From NCBI RefSeq assembly GCF_000241955.1, contig NC_016818.1, forward strand, positions 868,001-932,000: 64,000 nt of DNA, given 5' to 3'. The translations under genes were made by a program, and so were the position numbers. This stretch comes from Rahnella aquatilis CIP 78.65 = ATCC 33071 (lineage in GTDB: Bacteria; Pseudomonadota; Gammaproteobacteria; Enterobacterales; Enterobacteriaceae). Positions 55,549-64,000 of this stretch are shown here, in pieces. Position 1 is the first letter of the stretch. Each line of letters starts with the position of its first letter. Below the pieces are notes generated by a model. It ran no database searches, was not told where the DNA came from, and worked only from the letters and a program-made list of their open reading frames with translations.

Positions 55549-56805
55549 ATGAACAACACCTATATTTTGATCCTTGGCGGCGAGTTTGCTTTACGTGAGC
55601 GTGTGCTGGCGGGGGCGTTACGTGCCTCAGGAGGAATGCGGGTACTGACAATGGCAAAAAACCGTACCACGCCGACAATCAAATTTTTCGACGGCTTTTT
55701 ACCGGGGGATGTCGCCGATGCAGAAGCTGTGCTGCGTGCTGTGCAGGCTCATCAACAGGAAACCGGTGAAACCCCTGCGGCGGTGATCCCGATGAATGAT
55801 TTCACCGTGCGCGCCGCCAGCCTGCTGACGGAGCATTACCCGCTTTACGGCAATGATTGCCAGACAATCACTAACTGCCGTGACAAATTTGTGATGAAGC
55901 AGATCCTGCAAGCTGCGGGTCTGCCGGTGCCGCGTTTCGCTGCGTTTCGCACCCTCACTGAACTGAAAAAACTGATCGCGGAGTTCGGTCTGCCGGTGGT
56001 GATTAAACCCCGTGAACTGGCGGGTAGCCTGGGCGTGTTGAAAATCAGTCACGAACAGGAAATCGAAGAAGTGTTCGCCCGCTGCGTTACCGATGTGATT
56101 TCACTCAATGGTGAATCCTTTGCGCCGGAAGACTTGTTCCAGGTCGAGGAGTATATCCCGGCGTGGCAGGAAGTCAGCGTTGAGGTGATCAATCAGGGCG
56201 ACTATCACCGGGCGATGGCTGTTACCGACAAATACCTGGGTGAAGAGCCGAATTTTGTTGAGGTGGGCCACAGTATGCCGTCGCTGCACAGCGACAATCA
56301 GGCACTGCGTGACATCGCTGAACGGGCCTGTCATGCACTGGGGATCCGTTACGGGGTGGCGCACTTTGAAGCACGTATTACGCCTGCCGGGGAGATCAAA
56401 ATCATCGAAGTGGGGGCGCGTACCGGCGGCGACACCATCATGGATCTGGTGGAAAGAACCTACGGTATCAACCCGTATGAACTGCACGTACTCAGCCATC
56501 TGAACAAACTTAAACCGCTGCCGGAGACGCTCAAACCTCGCGGCCTGAGCGCCGTCGCTTTTATTAAAGCCGACGTTGGCGTGATTGAGAAAATCACCTT
56601 GCCCGCCAGCCTGCCAGCTCACGTGGTGAATATGCAGGTTACCGCTAAGCCGCTGGATCTGTCGAAAAAGCTGGTGTCGTGGAAAACCCGTGAAGGTTCT
56701 ATCGAGTATTTCTGGCCACAGCGTGCCGCAGAACAGGGTTTTGACGAGCACTTAACGATTGCCGATCAATACGCCCGATCGCTGTTTACCCTTCGTCAGG
56801 TCTGA
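55549..56805 (+). CDS. ATP-grasp carboxylate-amine ligase
   Basis: This 418-residue ATP-grasp enzyme is of the type that joins amino acids (BacD-like L-amino-acid ligases). The ATP-grasp core is visible: VVIKPRELAGSLGVLKI (about 146-162), FQVEEYIPAWQEVSVEV and GVAHFEARITPAGEIKIIEVGARTGGD (metal/ATP ligands). In the cluster it would couple a hydroxylated amino acid to a second amino acid or acid. AGGAGTTTTATT precedes the ATG. Confidence 0.85.
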   Translation: MNNTYILILGGEFALRERVLAGALRASGGMRVLTMAKNRTTPTIKFFDGFLPGDVADAEAVLRAVQAHQQETGETPAAVIPMNDFTVRAASLLTEHYPLYGNDCQTITNCRDKFVMKQILQAAGLPVPRFAAFRTLTELKKLIAEFGLPVVIKPRELAGSLGVLKISHEQEIEEVFARCVTDVISLNGESFAPEDLFQVEEYIPAWQEVSVEVINQGDYHRAMAVTDKYLGEEPNFVEVGHSMPSLHSDNQALRDIAERACHALGIRYGVAHFEARITPAGEIKIIEVGARTGGDTIMDLVERTYGINPYELHVLSHLNKLKPLPETLKPRGLSAVAFIKADVGVIEKITLPASLPAHVVNMQVTAKPLDLSKKLVSWKTREGSIEYFWPQRAAEQGFDEHLTIADQYARSLFTLRQV

Positions 56806-56864
56806 TATCACCCGAGCCACCTCATGCGGGGTGGCTTCCGAACTTTTTTAAGGAAAGCAATGAT

Positions 56865-58103
56865 ATGAACAGTGATCGTTTTGGATTAAAACGTTTCGTC
56901 TTTTCCCGCTTTGCCGGGTCACTGTGCGATCAGTTTTTGCTGTTTGCCGTGCCGCTGGCCATTTTGAAAGCGACCGGTTCTTTAACCTTTTCCTCGCTGG
57001 CATTCGTGATTGAATGGCTGCCGCGCATTCTGTTTTTCCCACTGTCAGGTTTTCTGGCTGACCGTATCAGGCCCCGTTTTATCTTCTTTAACGTGGAAGC
57101 CGGACGCTGCGTGTTAATGGTGGTCGCTTTCCTGACCCTGACCTTTCATCCCGGCGCCACATTCCCGGTGCTGGCGGTCATGATGGCGCTGCTGTCGGTG
57201 GCCTATGTCCTGAACTTTGTTGCCACCGAAGCTTTGTTACCGCGCCATATCCCCGCAGAAACTCTGCCGAAAGCCCATTCCATGTTACAGGGTGTCGACC
57301 AGACCACGCAGGTTCTGGGCCCTGCGCTGGCAGTGGCAATTTCCGTTTATGGTGGCGTCGGGGCGATTTTAGCCTGTGCAGCCGTGCTGTTTGCTGTCTC
57401 TGCCATCAATTATCTGTTCCTCAAAACTCATGACCTTGAAGTTACTGAGAAGATGAGTCTACGTTCAATTGTGCAATCAAACATTACGGCGATTCAGGTG
57501 CTCAGGCAGAATAAAATCCTGCTGCATCTGTGTGCGCTGACCTGGGTAGTGAATCTGGTTTACGGTGCGGCGCTGGTGGTGAGTGCGGCGGTGATCCTCA
57601 AAGAGTTTCATCTGCCTGAGAGTTACTTTGGCGTATTACAGACCTCGGCAGCGCTGGTCACCATCATTACGTTTTTCTTTGTGCCGCGAATTGCCAGACG
57701 CTTTGGGCTTTCCACGCTGGGAACCCTGTCGTTTTGCGGCATGATATTGTCAGGTGCGCTGATGTCGCTTTCACTCGATTATGCGATGTATCTGGCAGGT
57801 TACGCATTACTGATGGCTTTTGACGGTGCATTCAGCGTCTACCTGCGTACCTTACGCAGCCAGATTATTCCGCAGAAACATCTGGGAAAAACCATGGGGC
57901 TGATTGGCCTGATGAACATGTGTTCGGTCCCCGTTAGCGGCCTGGCGGTGACAGTGCTGGCAGGAAGCTTTATGCCGTTGCAAATCATCGGCATCATACT
58001 GATTTTTGCGCTGATATTAGGACTGATGCTGATCGTCATTGGCCGCCGTGCCTTCGGCTACCACAGCTGGCTGCCGCCGGTCATCGCGCAGCCGCAGGCC
58101 TGA
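56865..58103 (+). CDS. MFS exporter of the hil-like cluster
   Basis: This 412-residue protein has about twelve membrane helices. Features include FSRFAGSLCDQFLLFAVPLAILKATGS near the start, PLSGFLADRIRPRFIFF in the loop between helices 2 and 3, and a second-half repeat. It resembles BacE-type and enterobactin-exporter-like MFS proteins of antibiotic clusters. As the last gene of the operon it probably exports the product and gives self-protection. AAGGAAAGC precedes the ATG. Confidence 0.85.
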   Translation: MNSDRFGLKRFVFSRFAGSLCDQFLLFAVPLAILKATGSLTFSSLAFVIEWLPRILFFPLSGFLADRIRPRFIFFNVEAGRCVLMVVAFLTLTFHPGATFPVLAVMMALLSVAYVLNFVATEALLPRHIPAETLPKAHSMLQGVDQTTQVLGPALAVAISVYGGVGAILACAAVLFAVSAINYLFLKTHDLEVTEKMSLRSIVQSNITAIQVLRQNKILLHLCALTWVVNLVYGAALVVSAAVILKEFHLPESYFGVLQTSAALVTIITFFFVPRIARRFGLSTLGTLSFCGMILSGALMSLSLDYAMYLAGYALLMAFDGAFSVYLRTLRSQIIPQKHLGKTMGLIGLMNMCSVPVSGLAVTVLAGSFMPLQIIGIILIFALILGLMLIVIGRRAFGYHSWLPPVIAQPQA

Positions 58104-58130
58104 AAGGATCATCTCTTTTCAAACGATAAA

Positions 58131-58154
58131 TAATGGGGAGAAAATCCCCTTTTC
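58131..58154 (+). terminator. Short terminator after the hil-like cluster
   Basis: GGGGA-GAAAA-TCCCC followed by TTTT lies about 30 bases after the MFS stop. The stem is only five base pairs, so termination may be partial. Confidence 0.55.
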
Positions 58155-58240
58155 TGTTTATCCACATTTGTGCTTTGAGTTATCAGCGCCGTGAATGGTA
58201 TTTTTAAAGTCACTTATCTGCGCTGAGAAAAATAGAAAAT

Positions 58241-60499
58241 ATGTCGATAAAACGCTATCCGCAACTGGCCCACTGGGGCGCTTATACCGCCGTGGTGGAA
58301 GATGGCCGGTTGATCCGCTGCGAGCCTTATCAGGCCGATGCCGATCCTTCCCCTTTACTCGATTCCATTGCGCCGCTGGTCTATTCCGACAAACGTATCC
58401 GCAAACCGGCAGTGCGCCGTTCGTGGCTGAAACACCGCGAAAACAGCGATCGCTCGCTGCGTGGCCGTGAAGATTTCGTCGAAGTGGACTGGGATCAGGC
58501 GCTGGATCTGGTGGCTGAAGAGAATAAACGCGTGCGTGATCGTTACGGCGCTTCCGGTATTTTTAACGGCTCTTACGGCTGGTCATCCGCCGGACGTTTG
58601 CATCATGCCCGTTCTCTGGTGCGCCGTTTTTATTTCACCGGCGGCGGCGGGGTAGATCAGCAGGGCAACTACAGTTGGGGCTCGGCGCAATTTTTTCTGC
58701 CGTACGTTATCGGCACTTTTACCCCGCTGACCGGACGTGTGACCTCGTGGCCAAGTGTGGTCGAGCACGCTGACATTCTGGTGGCGTTTGGTGGGCTGGC
58801 GCTGAAAAATGCACAAGTGGCGTCCGGCGGCGCGGTGGAACATACCCTGAAACCGGCGCTGGAACAGCTGGCGAAGAAAGGCACCCGCGTCATTAACATC
58901 AGTCCGATGCGCGACGACTGTCCGGAATTCGTCAATGCAGAGTGGATCCCGATCCGCCCGAATACCGACGCCGCGCTGATGATGGCCGTCGCCTATGAAA
59001 TTCAGCGCCGCGATGCGCAGGACGACGCGTTTCTTGCCAGCCACTGTGTCGGTTATCCGCAGCTTGCCGCCTATCTGCGTGGCGACACGGACGGCATCCC
59101 GAAAACCCCTGACTGGGCGAGCGACATCACCGGCGTACCGGCTGAACGTATTGCGCGTCTGGCTGACGACCTGATCGGGGTGCGCAGCTTTATTACCTGT
59201 TCTTATTCGGTGCAGCGCGCCCACCGCGGTGAGCAACCTTACTGGATGATGATCGCCCTCTCTGCCATGCTCGGGCAGGTCGGTTTGCCGGGCGGCGGTT
59301 TCTCTTTCGGTCACGGTTCGATGAACAGCGTGGGTAATCCGCGTTATGACACGCCGGGGCCAGCCGTCAGTGCCGGGCCGAACCCGTCTGGTTTGTCGAT
59401 CCCCGTGGCGCGCATCAGCGACATGCTGCTCAATCCGGGCCAGCCGTATGAATTCCAGGGCGAGACGCTCACTTACCCCGATATTCATCTGGTGCACTGG
59501 GCGGGCGGCAATCCGTTCCATCATCATCAGCAACTGAACCGTCTGGTGGAAGGCTGGCAGAAGCCGGATACCGTGATTGTGCAGGATAACGTCTGGACGC
59601 CAGCCGCGCAGATGGCCGATATCGTGCTGCCTGCGACCACGTCGCTGGAACGTAACGATATCGGCGGATCGTCCCGTGACCGCTTCGTGCTGGCGATGCA
59701 TCAGGCCATTGCGCCACAACACCAGGCGCGTAACGATTTTGATATTTTCGCAGACATTGCGGATCGTCTCGGTTACCGCGAGCAGTTCACTCAGGGGCGT
59801 AATGAGGATCAGTGGCTGCGCCATATTTACCGTCAGTGCGGCGAAGCGCAAAAAGGTACCGGCGTGGAATGGCCGGATTTTGAAACCTTCTGGGAGCGCG
59901 GTTTTGTTGAACTGCCGGTGCCGGAAAAAGATTACGTGTTCTTTGAGGCATTTCGTAAAAGCCCGCGCGCTAATCCGCTGGGGACGCACAGTGGCAAAAT
60001 CGAACTGTTCTCCGAAACCATCGCCGGTTACGGCTATGAAGATTTCGCACCGCATCCTGAATGGCAGCCGCCGGTGGAATGGCTGGGGGCAGAAAGTGCG
60101 AAACAGTGGCCGCTGCACCTGATTTCCATTCAGCCGAAAGATCGTCTGCACAGCCAGCTTGATCAGTCGCCGCTGGCGCAGGCGAACAAAACGGCCGGTA
60201 AGGAAACCCTGTTCATGCATCCGGAAGATGCCCTCAGCCGTCAGCTTAAGGACGGCGACCGGGTGAAAGTGCACAATGCGCGCGGCAGTTGTCTGGCGGG
60301 CGTGTCGCTGAACGACGGGATCACGCGTGGTGTGGTGCTGATGTCCACCGGCGCCTGGTTTGATCCGGGCTTTGGCGGCCAGTGGCAGGAAACCGAGCAG
60401 GCGGGAAACCCGAATGTGCTGACGCTGGATATCGGTACGTCGCGCCTGACGCAGGGGCCGAATGCCATGAGTTGCTTGGTCGAGGTGGAAATTATTTAG
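58241..60499 (+). CDS. Molybdopterin S/N-oxide reductase (BisC/TorZ-like)
   Basis: This 752-residue molybdoenzyme is related to biotin sulfoxide reductase BisC. The serine molybdenum ligand lies in NGSYGWSSAGRLHHA. MGD-binding segments follow (GQVGLPGGGFSFGHGSMNSVGNP; WAGGNPFHHHQQLNRL; LPATTSLERNDIGG). There is no N-terminal [4Fe-4S] motif or Tat signal, so it acts in the cytoplasm, as BisC does. The substrate (biotin sulfoxide, methionine sulfoxide or other) is not fixed by sequence. It has a terminator at 60519-60547. Confidence 0.85.
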   Translation: MSIKRYPQLAHWGAYTAVVEDGRLIRCEPYQADADPSPLLDSIAPLVYSDKRIRKPAVRRSWLKHRENSDRSLRGREDFVEVDWDQALDLVAEENKRVRDRYGASGIFNGSYGWSSAGRLHHARSLVRRFYFTGGGGVDQQGNYSWGSAQFFLPYVIGTFTPLTGRVTSWPSVVEHADILVAFGGLALKNAQVASGGAVEHTLKPALEQLAKKGTRVINISPMRDDCPEFVNAEWIPIRPNTDAALMMAVAYEIQRRDAQDDAFLASHCVGYPQLAAYLRGDTDGIPKTPDWASDITGVPAERIARLADDLIGVRSFITCSYSVQRAHRGEQPYWMMIALSAMLGQVGLPGGGFSFGHGSMNSVGNPRYDTPGPAVSAGPNPSGLSIPVARISDMLLNPGQPYEFQGETLTYPDIHLVHWAGGNPFHHHQQLNRLVEGWQKPDTVIVQDNVWTPAAQMADIVLPATTSLERNDIGGSSRDRFVLAMHQAIAPQHQARNDFDIFADIADRLGYREQFTQGRNEDQWLRHIYRQCGEAQKGTGVEWPDFETFWERGFVELPVPEKDYVFFEAFRKSPRANPLGTHSGKIELFSETIAGYGYEDFAPHPEWQPPVEWLGAESAKQWPLHLISIQPKDRLHSQLDQSPLAQANKTAGKETLFMHPEDALSRQLKDGDRVKVHNARGSCLAGVSLNDGITRGVVLMSTGAWFDPGFGGQWQETEQAGNPNVLTLDIGTSRLTQGPNAMSCLVEVEII

Positions 60500-60518
60500 G
60501 GTAGTTTTTAAATGTTTA

Positions 60519-60547
60519 GCCTGATTTATGATAAATCGGGCCTATTT
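60519..60547 (+). terminator. Terminator of the molybdoenzyme gene
   Basis: The stem GCCTGATTTAT / ATAAATCGGGC with one G-U pair is followed by CTATTTT. It lies 20 bases after the stop. Confidence 0.7.
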
Positions 60548-60627
60548 TCACCACTGGTTACATTTTGCGGGATTATGTTGCGATTGCCTGCTGGCGGTGG
60601 TTCTCATAAACCAGCTAAATTGAACGT

Positions 60628-60720
60628 CCCAGAGGTATTGATTGGTGAATCATCAACGTGCTCTGTATGTTGATACCGATTAAATTTGCACCAACCTACG
60701 CGGATGCGTAGGTTTTTTTT
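60628..60720 (+). ncRNA. omrA: OmrA/OmrB small RNA
   Basis: The 5' end CCCAGAGGTATTGATTGGTG is identical to the conserved seed region of E. coli OmrA and OmrB. The 3' end GCACCAACCTACGCGGATGC leads into the GTAGG terminator stem with a T9 run. The middle differs. Omr RNAs, with Hfq, repress outer-membrane proteins and are activated by OmpR. GTTACATTTTGCGG near 60557 resembles an OmpR site and CTAAAT near 60614 a -10 element. As in E. coli, it lies directly before aas. Only one copy is present, so assignment to A or B is arbitrary. Confidence 0.92.
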
Positions 60721-60857
60721 TACCTCAATTCCGGCACGCCGATCAGTTCCCTCCTAAACTCTCTCTGACTGTCGTCATTTTTCAGCGGCTTATAGTATGC
60801 TGTTTCCCCAACCTTTTTCTTTCAAGATCAGGGATGACACATAAGGAGATGGCAAAT

Positions 60858-63023
60858 ATGTATAACTTTCTTTTCGCCGCATTCAGGTGGCTTTTCCGCC
60901 TGATGTTCAGGGTTACCGTGACCCCGGTGAAAAACAATTATGATTACCCGCGTTTAATCCTCACGCCAAATCATGTCTCGTTTATCGATGGCATGCTGCT
61001 GGTGCTTTTCCTGCCGATCAAACCGGTATTTGCGGTGTACTCCGACATCACGGAAAGCTGGTTTATGCGCTGGCTGAAACCCTACGTGGATTTCATGCCG
61101 CTGGATCCGACCAAGCCGATGGCGATTAAGCATCTGATCCGCGAAGTGGAGAAAGGGCGTCCGGTGGTTGTGTTCCCGGAAGGTCGTATTACGGTTACCG
61201 GTTCATTAATGAAGATTTATGACGGCGCGGCCTTTGTGGCGGCGAAGTCTGGCGCAACGGTGATCCCGGTGCGTATCGACGGGCCGGAATACACGCCGTT
61301 TGGCCGGCTGTTCGGCAGCTTTAAAATCCGCTGGTTCCCGAAAGTCACCATCAATCTGTTACCACCGACCAGGATTGCGATGCCGGATGCACCGCGTTCC
61401 CGCGAGCGACGTGTTCTCGCCGGTGAGCAACTGCATAAAATCATGATGCAGGCGCGTATGGATACCCGCGAGCCGGAAACTTTATATCAGGCATTGTTGT
61501 CCGCGCAAACCCGTTATGGCCGCCGCAAACCCTGCATCGCCGATATCGCCTTCAAAGAAGATTCCTATCAGGGCCTGCTGAAAAAATGTCTCGGTGTCAG
61601 CCGTATCCTGCAACGTTTTACCCGTGAAGGTGAGCATGTCGGGATGCTGTTGCCAAATGCCACCATTATGGCGGCGGCGCTGTTTGGCGCGTCAATGCGT
61701 AACCGTATTCCGGCGTTGCTTAACTACACGGCGGGTGCCAAAGGGCTGCAAAGCGCCATGAAAGCGGCGCAGATCAAAACCATTATTACCTCCCGCCAGT
61801 TCCTTGAGAAAGGCAAACTGACGCATCTGCCGGAGAACGTGCCGGAGGCGAACTGGGTTTATCTGGAAGATTTGAAAGACACGGTGACCACGCAGGATAA
61901 GCTGTGGATCCTGTTCCATCTGGTTTTCCCGCGCCGCGCGATGTTGCCGCAACAAGCCGATGATGCGGCACTGGTACTGTTTACCTCCGGTTCTGAAGGC
62001 AATCCGAAAGGTGTGGTGCATTCACACGCCAGTCTGCTGGCTAACGTCGAGCAAATCCGTACCGTTGCTGACTTCACGCCGCGTGACCGGTTTATGTCGT
62101 CGCTGCCGCTGTTCCACGCCTTCGGCCTGACGGTCGGATTGTTAACGCCGCTGCTCACCGGTGCCCGCGTGTTCTTGTATCCGAGCCCGCTGCATTACCG
62201 CATTGTGCCGGAGCTGGTTTACGACCAGAACTGTACGGTGCTTTTCGGCACCTCAACGTTCCTTGGAAACTATGCCCGCTTTGCGCATCCGTATGATTTT
62301 GCACGGTTGCGGTATGTGGTCGCCGGAGCGGAGAAACTGGCAGAGAGCACCAAAGAAATCTGGCAGAACAAATTCGGTATCCGCATTCTGGAAGGCTACG
62401 GCGTGACCGAGTGCGCACCGGTGGTGGCGATCAACGTACCGATGGCGACCAAAGTGAATACCGTCGGCAAGATTTTGCCGGGTATGGAATCTCGTCTGAT
62501 TACCGTGCCGGGCATTGAGGAGGGCGGACGTCTGCAACTGCGCGGGCCGAACATCATGAAGGGTTACCTGCGCGTTGAAAATCCGGGCGTGCTGGAAACA
62601 CCGCAGGCTGAAAATGCCGCAGGCGAAATGCAGGCGGGCTGGTATGACACCGGCGATATCGTCACGCTGGATGAAAAAGGTTTCTGCACCATTCGTGGCC
62701 GCGTGAAACGTTTTGCCAAACTGGCGGGGGAAATGGTCTCGCTGGAAAGTGTCGAACAACTGGCGATCAGCGCCTCACCGGATAAACAGCACGCGGCGAC
62801 GTCCCGCAGCGATGCCAGCAAAGGCGAGGCGCTGGTGTTGTTTACCACCGATCCTGAATTACGTCGTGATGCGTTAAGTAAAGCCGCCCGTGAGCTGGGG
62901 CTGCCGGAACTGGCCGTGCCGCGTGAGATTCGCGTCGTTAAAGCGTTACCGTTGCTCGGCAGCGGTAAACCCGATTTTGTCACCCTGCGCGAGATGGCAG
63001 AGAACCCGGAGAGTGAGGCATGA
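60858..63023 (+). CDS. aas: Bifunctional acyl-ACP synthetase / 2-acyl-GPE acyltransferase
   Basis: This 721-residue inner-membrane enzyme activates fatty acids on bound ACP and re-acylates 2-acyl-lysophosphatidylethanolamine. The N-terminal acyltransferase has [11 protein letters not shown] (NHxxxxD) and [23 protein letters not shown]. The C-terminal AMP-ligase has [17 protein letters not shown] and [15 protein letters not shown]. It is collinear with E. coli Aas. The start at 60858 fits AAGGAG nine bases upstream and the E. coli N-terminus. ATGs at 60834 and 60849 are in frame but less suited. Confidence 0.93.
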   Translation: MYNFLFAAFRWLFRLMFRVTVTPVKNNYDYPRLILTPNHVSFIDGMLLVLFLPIKPVFAVYSDITESWFMRWLKPYVDFMPLDPTKPMAIKHLIREVEKGRPVVVFPEGRITVTGSLMKIYDGAAFVAAKSGATVIPVRIDGPEYTPFGRLFGSFKIRWFPKVTINLLPPTRIAMPDAPRSRERRVLAGEQLHKIMMQARMDTREPETLYQALLSAQTRYGRRKPCIADIAFKEDSYQGLLKKCLGVSRILQRFTREGEHVGMLLPNATIMAAALFGASMRNRIPALLNYTAGAKGLQSAMKAAQIKTIITSRQFLEKGKLTHLPENVPEANWVYLEDLKDTVTTQDKLWILFHLVFPRRAMLPQQADDAALVLFTSGSEGNPKGVVHSHASLLANVEQIRTVADFTPRDRFMSSLPLFHAFGLTVGLLTPLLTGARVFLYPSPLHYRIVPELVYDQNCTVLFGTSTFLGNYARFAHPYDFARLRYVVAGAEKLAESTKEIWQNKFGIRILEGYGVTECAPVVAINVPMATKVNTVGKILPGMESRLITVPGIEEGGRLQLRGPNIMKGYLRVENPGVLETPQAENAAGEMQAGWYDTGDIVTLDEKGFCTIRGRVKRFAKLAGEMVSLESVEQLAISASPDKQHAATSRSDASKGEALVLFTTDPELRRDALSKAARELGLPELAVPREIRVVKALPLLGSGKPDFVTLREMAENPESEA

Positions 63024-64000
63024 GTCAGCCTTTAACGGCGGCCGCAGGGCCGCTGATGTCAAAGAGTATGACGGCGGTGATCGTGGCGCAGTTCCTGTCG
63101 GCCTTCGGTGATAACGCGCTGTTGTTTGCCGCGCTGGCGCTGATTAAACAACAGCTTTACCCCGACTGGAGCCAGCCCGTTTTACAAATGGCGTTTGTGG
63201 CGACGTATATCATCCTCGCGCCGTTTGTCGGGCAGTTTGCCGACAGCTTCTCGAAGGGCCGCGTGATGATGGTCGCTAACCTGCTGAAACTGGCGGGTGC
63301 GGCGGTGATTTGCGCCGGACTGAATCCGTTCCTCGGCTATACGCTGGTCGGCATTGGCGCTGCGGCTTATTCACCGGCGAAATACGGCATTCTGGGCGAG
63401 ATCGCCAGTGGAGAACAACTGGTGAAAGCCAACGGGCTGATGGAAGCGTCTACTATTGCCGCGATCCTGCTGGGTTCTGTGGCCGGTGGCGCACTGGCTG
63501 ACTGGAGCATTCTGGCGGCGCTCGGTATCTGTGTGCTGGCGTATGGCGCGGCAGTGGCGGCAAACTGGTTTATTCCGAAGCTGAACCCGGCGCGTCCGGG
63601 GCAGTCGTGGAATCCGGCAAAAATGAGCCGGACGTTTTTCTCTGCCTGCAAAGCCTTGTGGCAGGATGGCGAAACCCGCTTCTCGCTGGTCGGTACCAGC
63701 TTGTTCTGGGGCGCGGGCGTGACGCTGCGTTTCCTGCTGGTGCTGTGGGTTCCCGTGGCGCTGGGCATCACCGATAACAAAACCCCGACGTTGCTGAATG
63801 CGATGGTGGCGATCGGGATTGTGTTTGGTGCGGGCGCGGCGGCGAAGTTAATCCGTCTGGAAACCGTGAAACGCTGCCTGCCAGCAGGTGTCGCCATTGG
63901 TATCGCCGTGGTGGTCTTTGCGCTGCAAACCAGCATGGTGAGTGCTTACATTGTGCTGGTAGTGGTGGGGATTTTAGGCGGCTTCTTTGTGGTGCCGCTG
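63020..64000 (+). CDS. lplT: Lysophospholipid transporter LplT (partial, runs off the window)
   Basis: This inner-membrane MFS flippase moves lysophospholipids to the cytoplasmic face for Aas. The first 327 codons are present: [92 protein letters not shown], as in E. coli. ATGA overlap couples it to aas. The 3' end is beyond the window. Confidence 0.95.
   Translation, partial: MSQPLTAAAGPLMSKSMTAVIVAQFLSAFGDNALLFAALALIKQQLYPDWSQPVLQMAFVATYIILAPFVGQFADSFSKGRVMMVANLLKLAGAAVICAGLNPFLGYTLVGIGAAAYSPAKYGILGEIASGEQLVKANGLMEASTIAAILLGSVAGGALADWSILAALGICVLAYGAAVAANWFIPKLNPARPGQSWNPAKMSRTFFSACKALWQDGETRFSLVGTSLFWGAGVTLRFLLVLWVPVALGITDNKTPTLLNAMVAIGIVFGAGAAAKLIRLETVKRCLPAGVAIGIAVVVFALQTSMVSAYIVLVVVGILGGFFVVPL

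Noticed and set aside
58583..60274. 563-codon antisense frame opposite the molybdoenzyme gene
   Set aside because: It is the mirror of a GC-rich coding frame, is His/Arg-rich without any domain, and lacks a ribosome-binding site.

Overview
The window reads as a chromosome segment of an enterobacterium. The single-copy core genes argG, sotB, mdtABC, lysR, lysA, galR, aas and lplT, the Omr small RNA and an E. coli-like gene order support this. The long lysR-lysA ... galR ... omr-aas-lplT stretch, the GC-rich core codon use and the accessory genes suggest a Rahnella/Ewingella/Serratia-type (Yersiniaceae) or related plant- or insect-associated genus. The genus itself is an inference.

Region by region. 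(1) 1-8471: right-hand part of an integrated element of mostly unrecognised genes. It carries a serine recombinase, a run of small overlapping ORFs, an HNH/AP2-type endonuclease with a truncated relative next to it, and a tyrosine integrase. It ends at a 23-bp copy of a tRNA-Gly 3' end. The left end lies outside the window. (2) 8472-9250: repeat-rich spacer with a two-part REP element split by a 157-bp Tn5-like MITE that has an 8-bp target duplication. (3) 9253-15003: sfsB-like gene, argG, a NIPSNAP protein, sotB, and a VanY peptidase with a class-I glutaminase-like hydrolase. (4) 15004-24105: mdtABC plus its own outer-membrane channel. (5) 24110-27345: a small island between two convergent RND pump operons. 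It holds an orphan hcp, a frameshifted candidate type VI effector with a small membrane (immunity-like) protein, a second degraded effector/immunity pair in the opposite orientation, a truncated sfsB-like copy, and a dinJ-type antitoxin whose toxin is cut off after about 17 codons. (6) 27359-33047: a complete adaptor-pump-channel RND operon on the minus strand. (7) 33370-40839: a possible sRNA with an orphan terminator, a PTS IICB sugar transporter with a GntR regulator and matching operators, a YddA-like ABC protein, a TPR protein, a degenerate metallo-beta-lactamase-fold protein and a LysR regulator. (8) 41058-50780: an MFS transporter, lysR/lysA, a cellobiose-type PTS and 6-phospho-beta-glucosidase cluster with a UxuR-like regulator and two predicted operators, a GNAT protein and galR. 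(9) 50997-58103: a compact biosynthetic cluster made of a LysR regulator, a cytosolic amino-acid-binding-protein-like protein, tandem HilA/HilB-type Fe(II)/2-oxoglutarate dioxygenases, an SDR, an ATP-grasp ligase and an MFS exporter. (10) 58241-64000: a molybdopterin S/N-oxide reductase, the OmrA/B small RNA, aas and the start of lplT.

How the parts work together. The most interesting unit is the dioxygenase/ATP-grasp/exporter cluster. It resembles the hil operon of Pantoea ananatis and probably makes and exports a small hydroxylated amino acid or dipeptide. The accessory blocks (beta-glucoside PTS, hil-like cluster, bisC-like gene) sit inside the order lysR-lysA / galR / omr-aas-lplT that E. 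coli has almost uninterrupted, so this interval looks like a cargo site.
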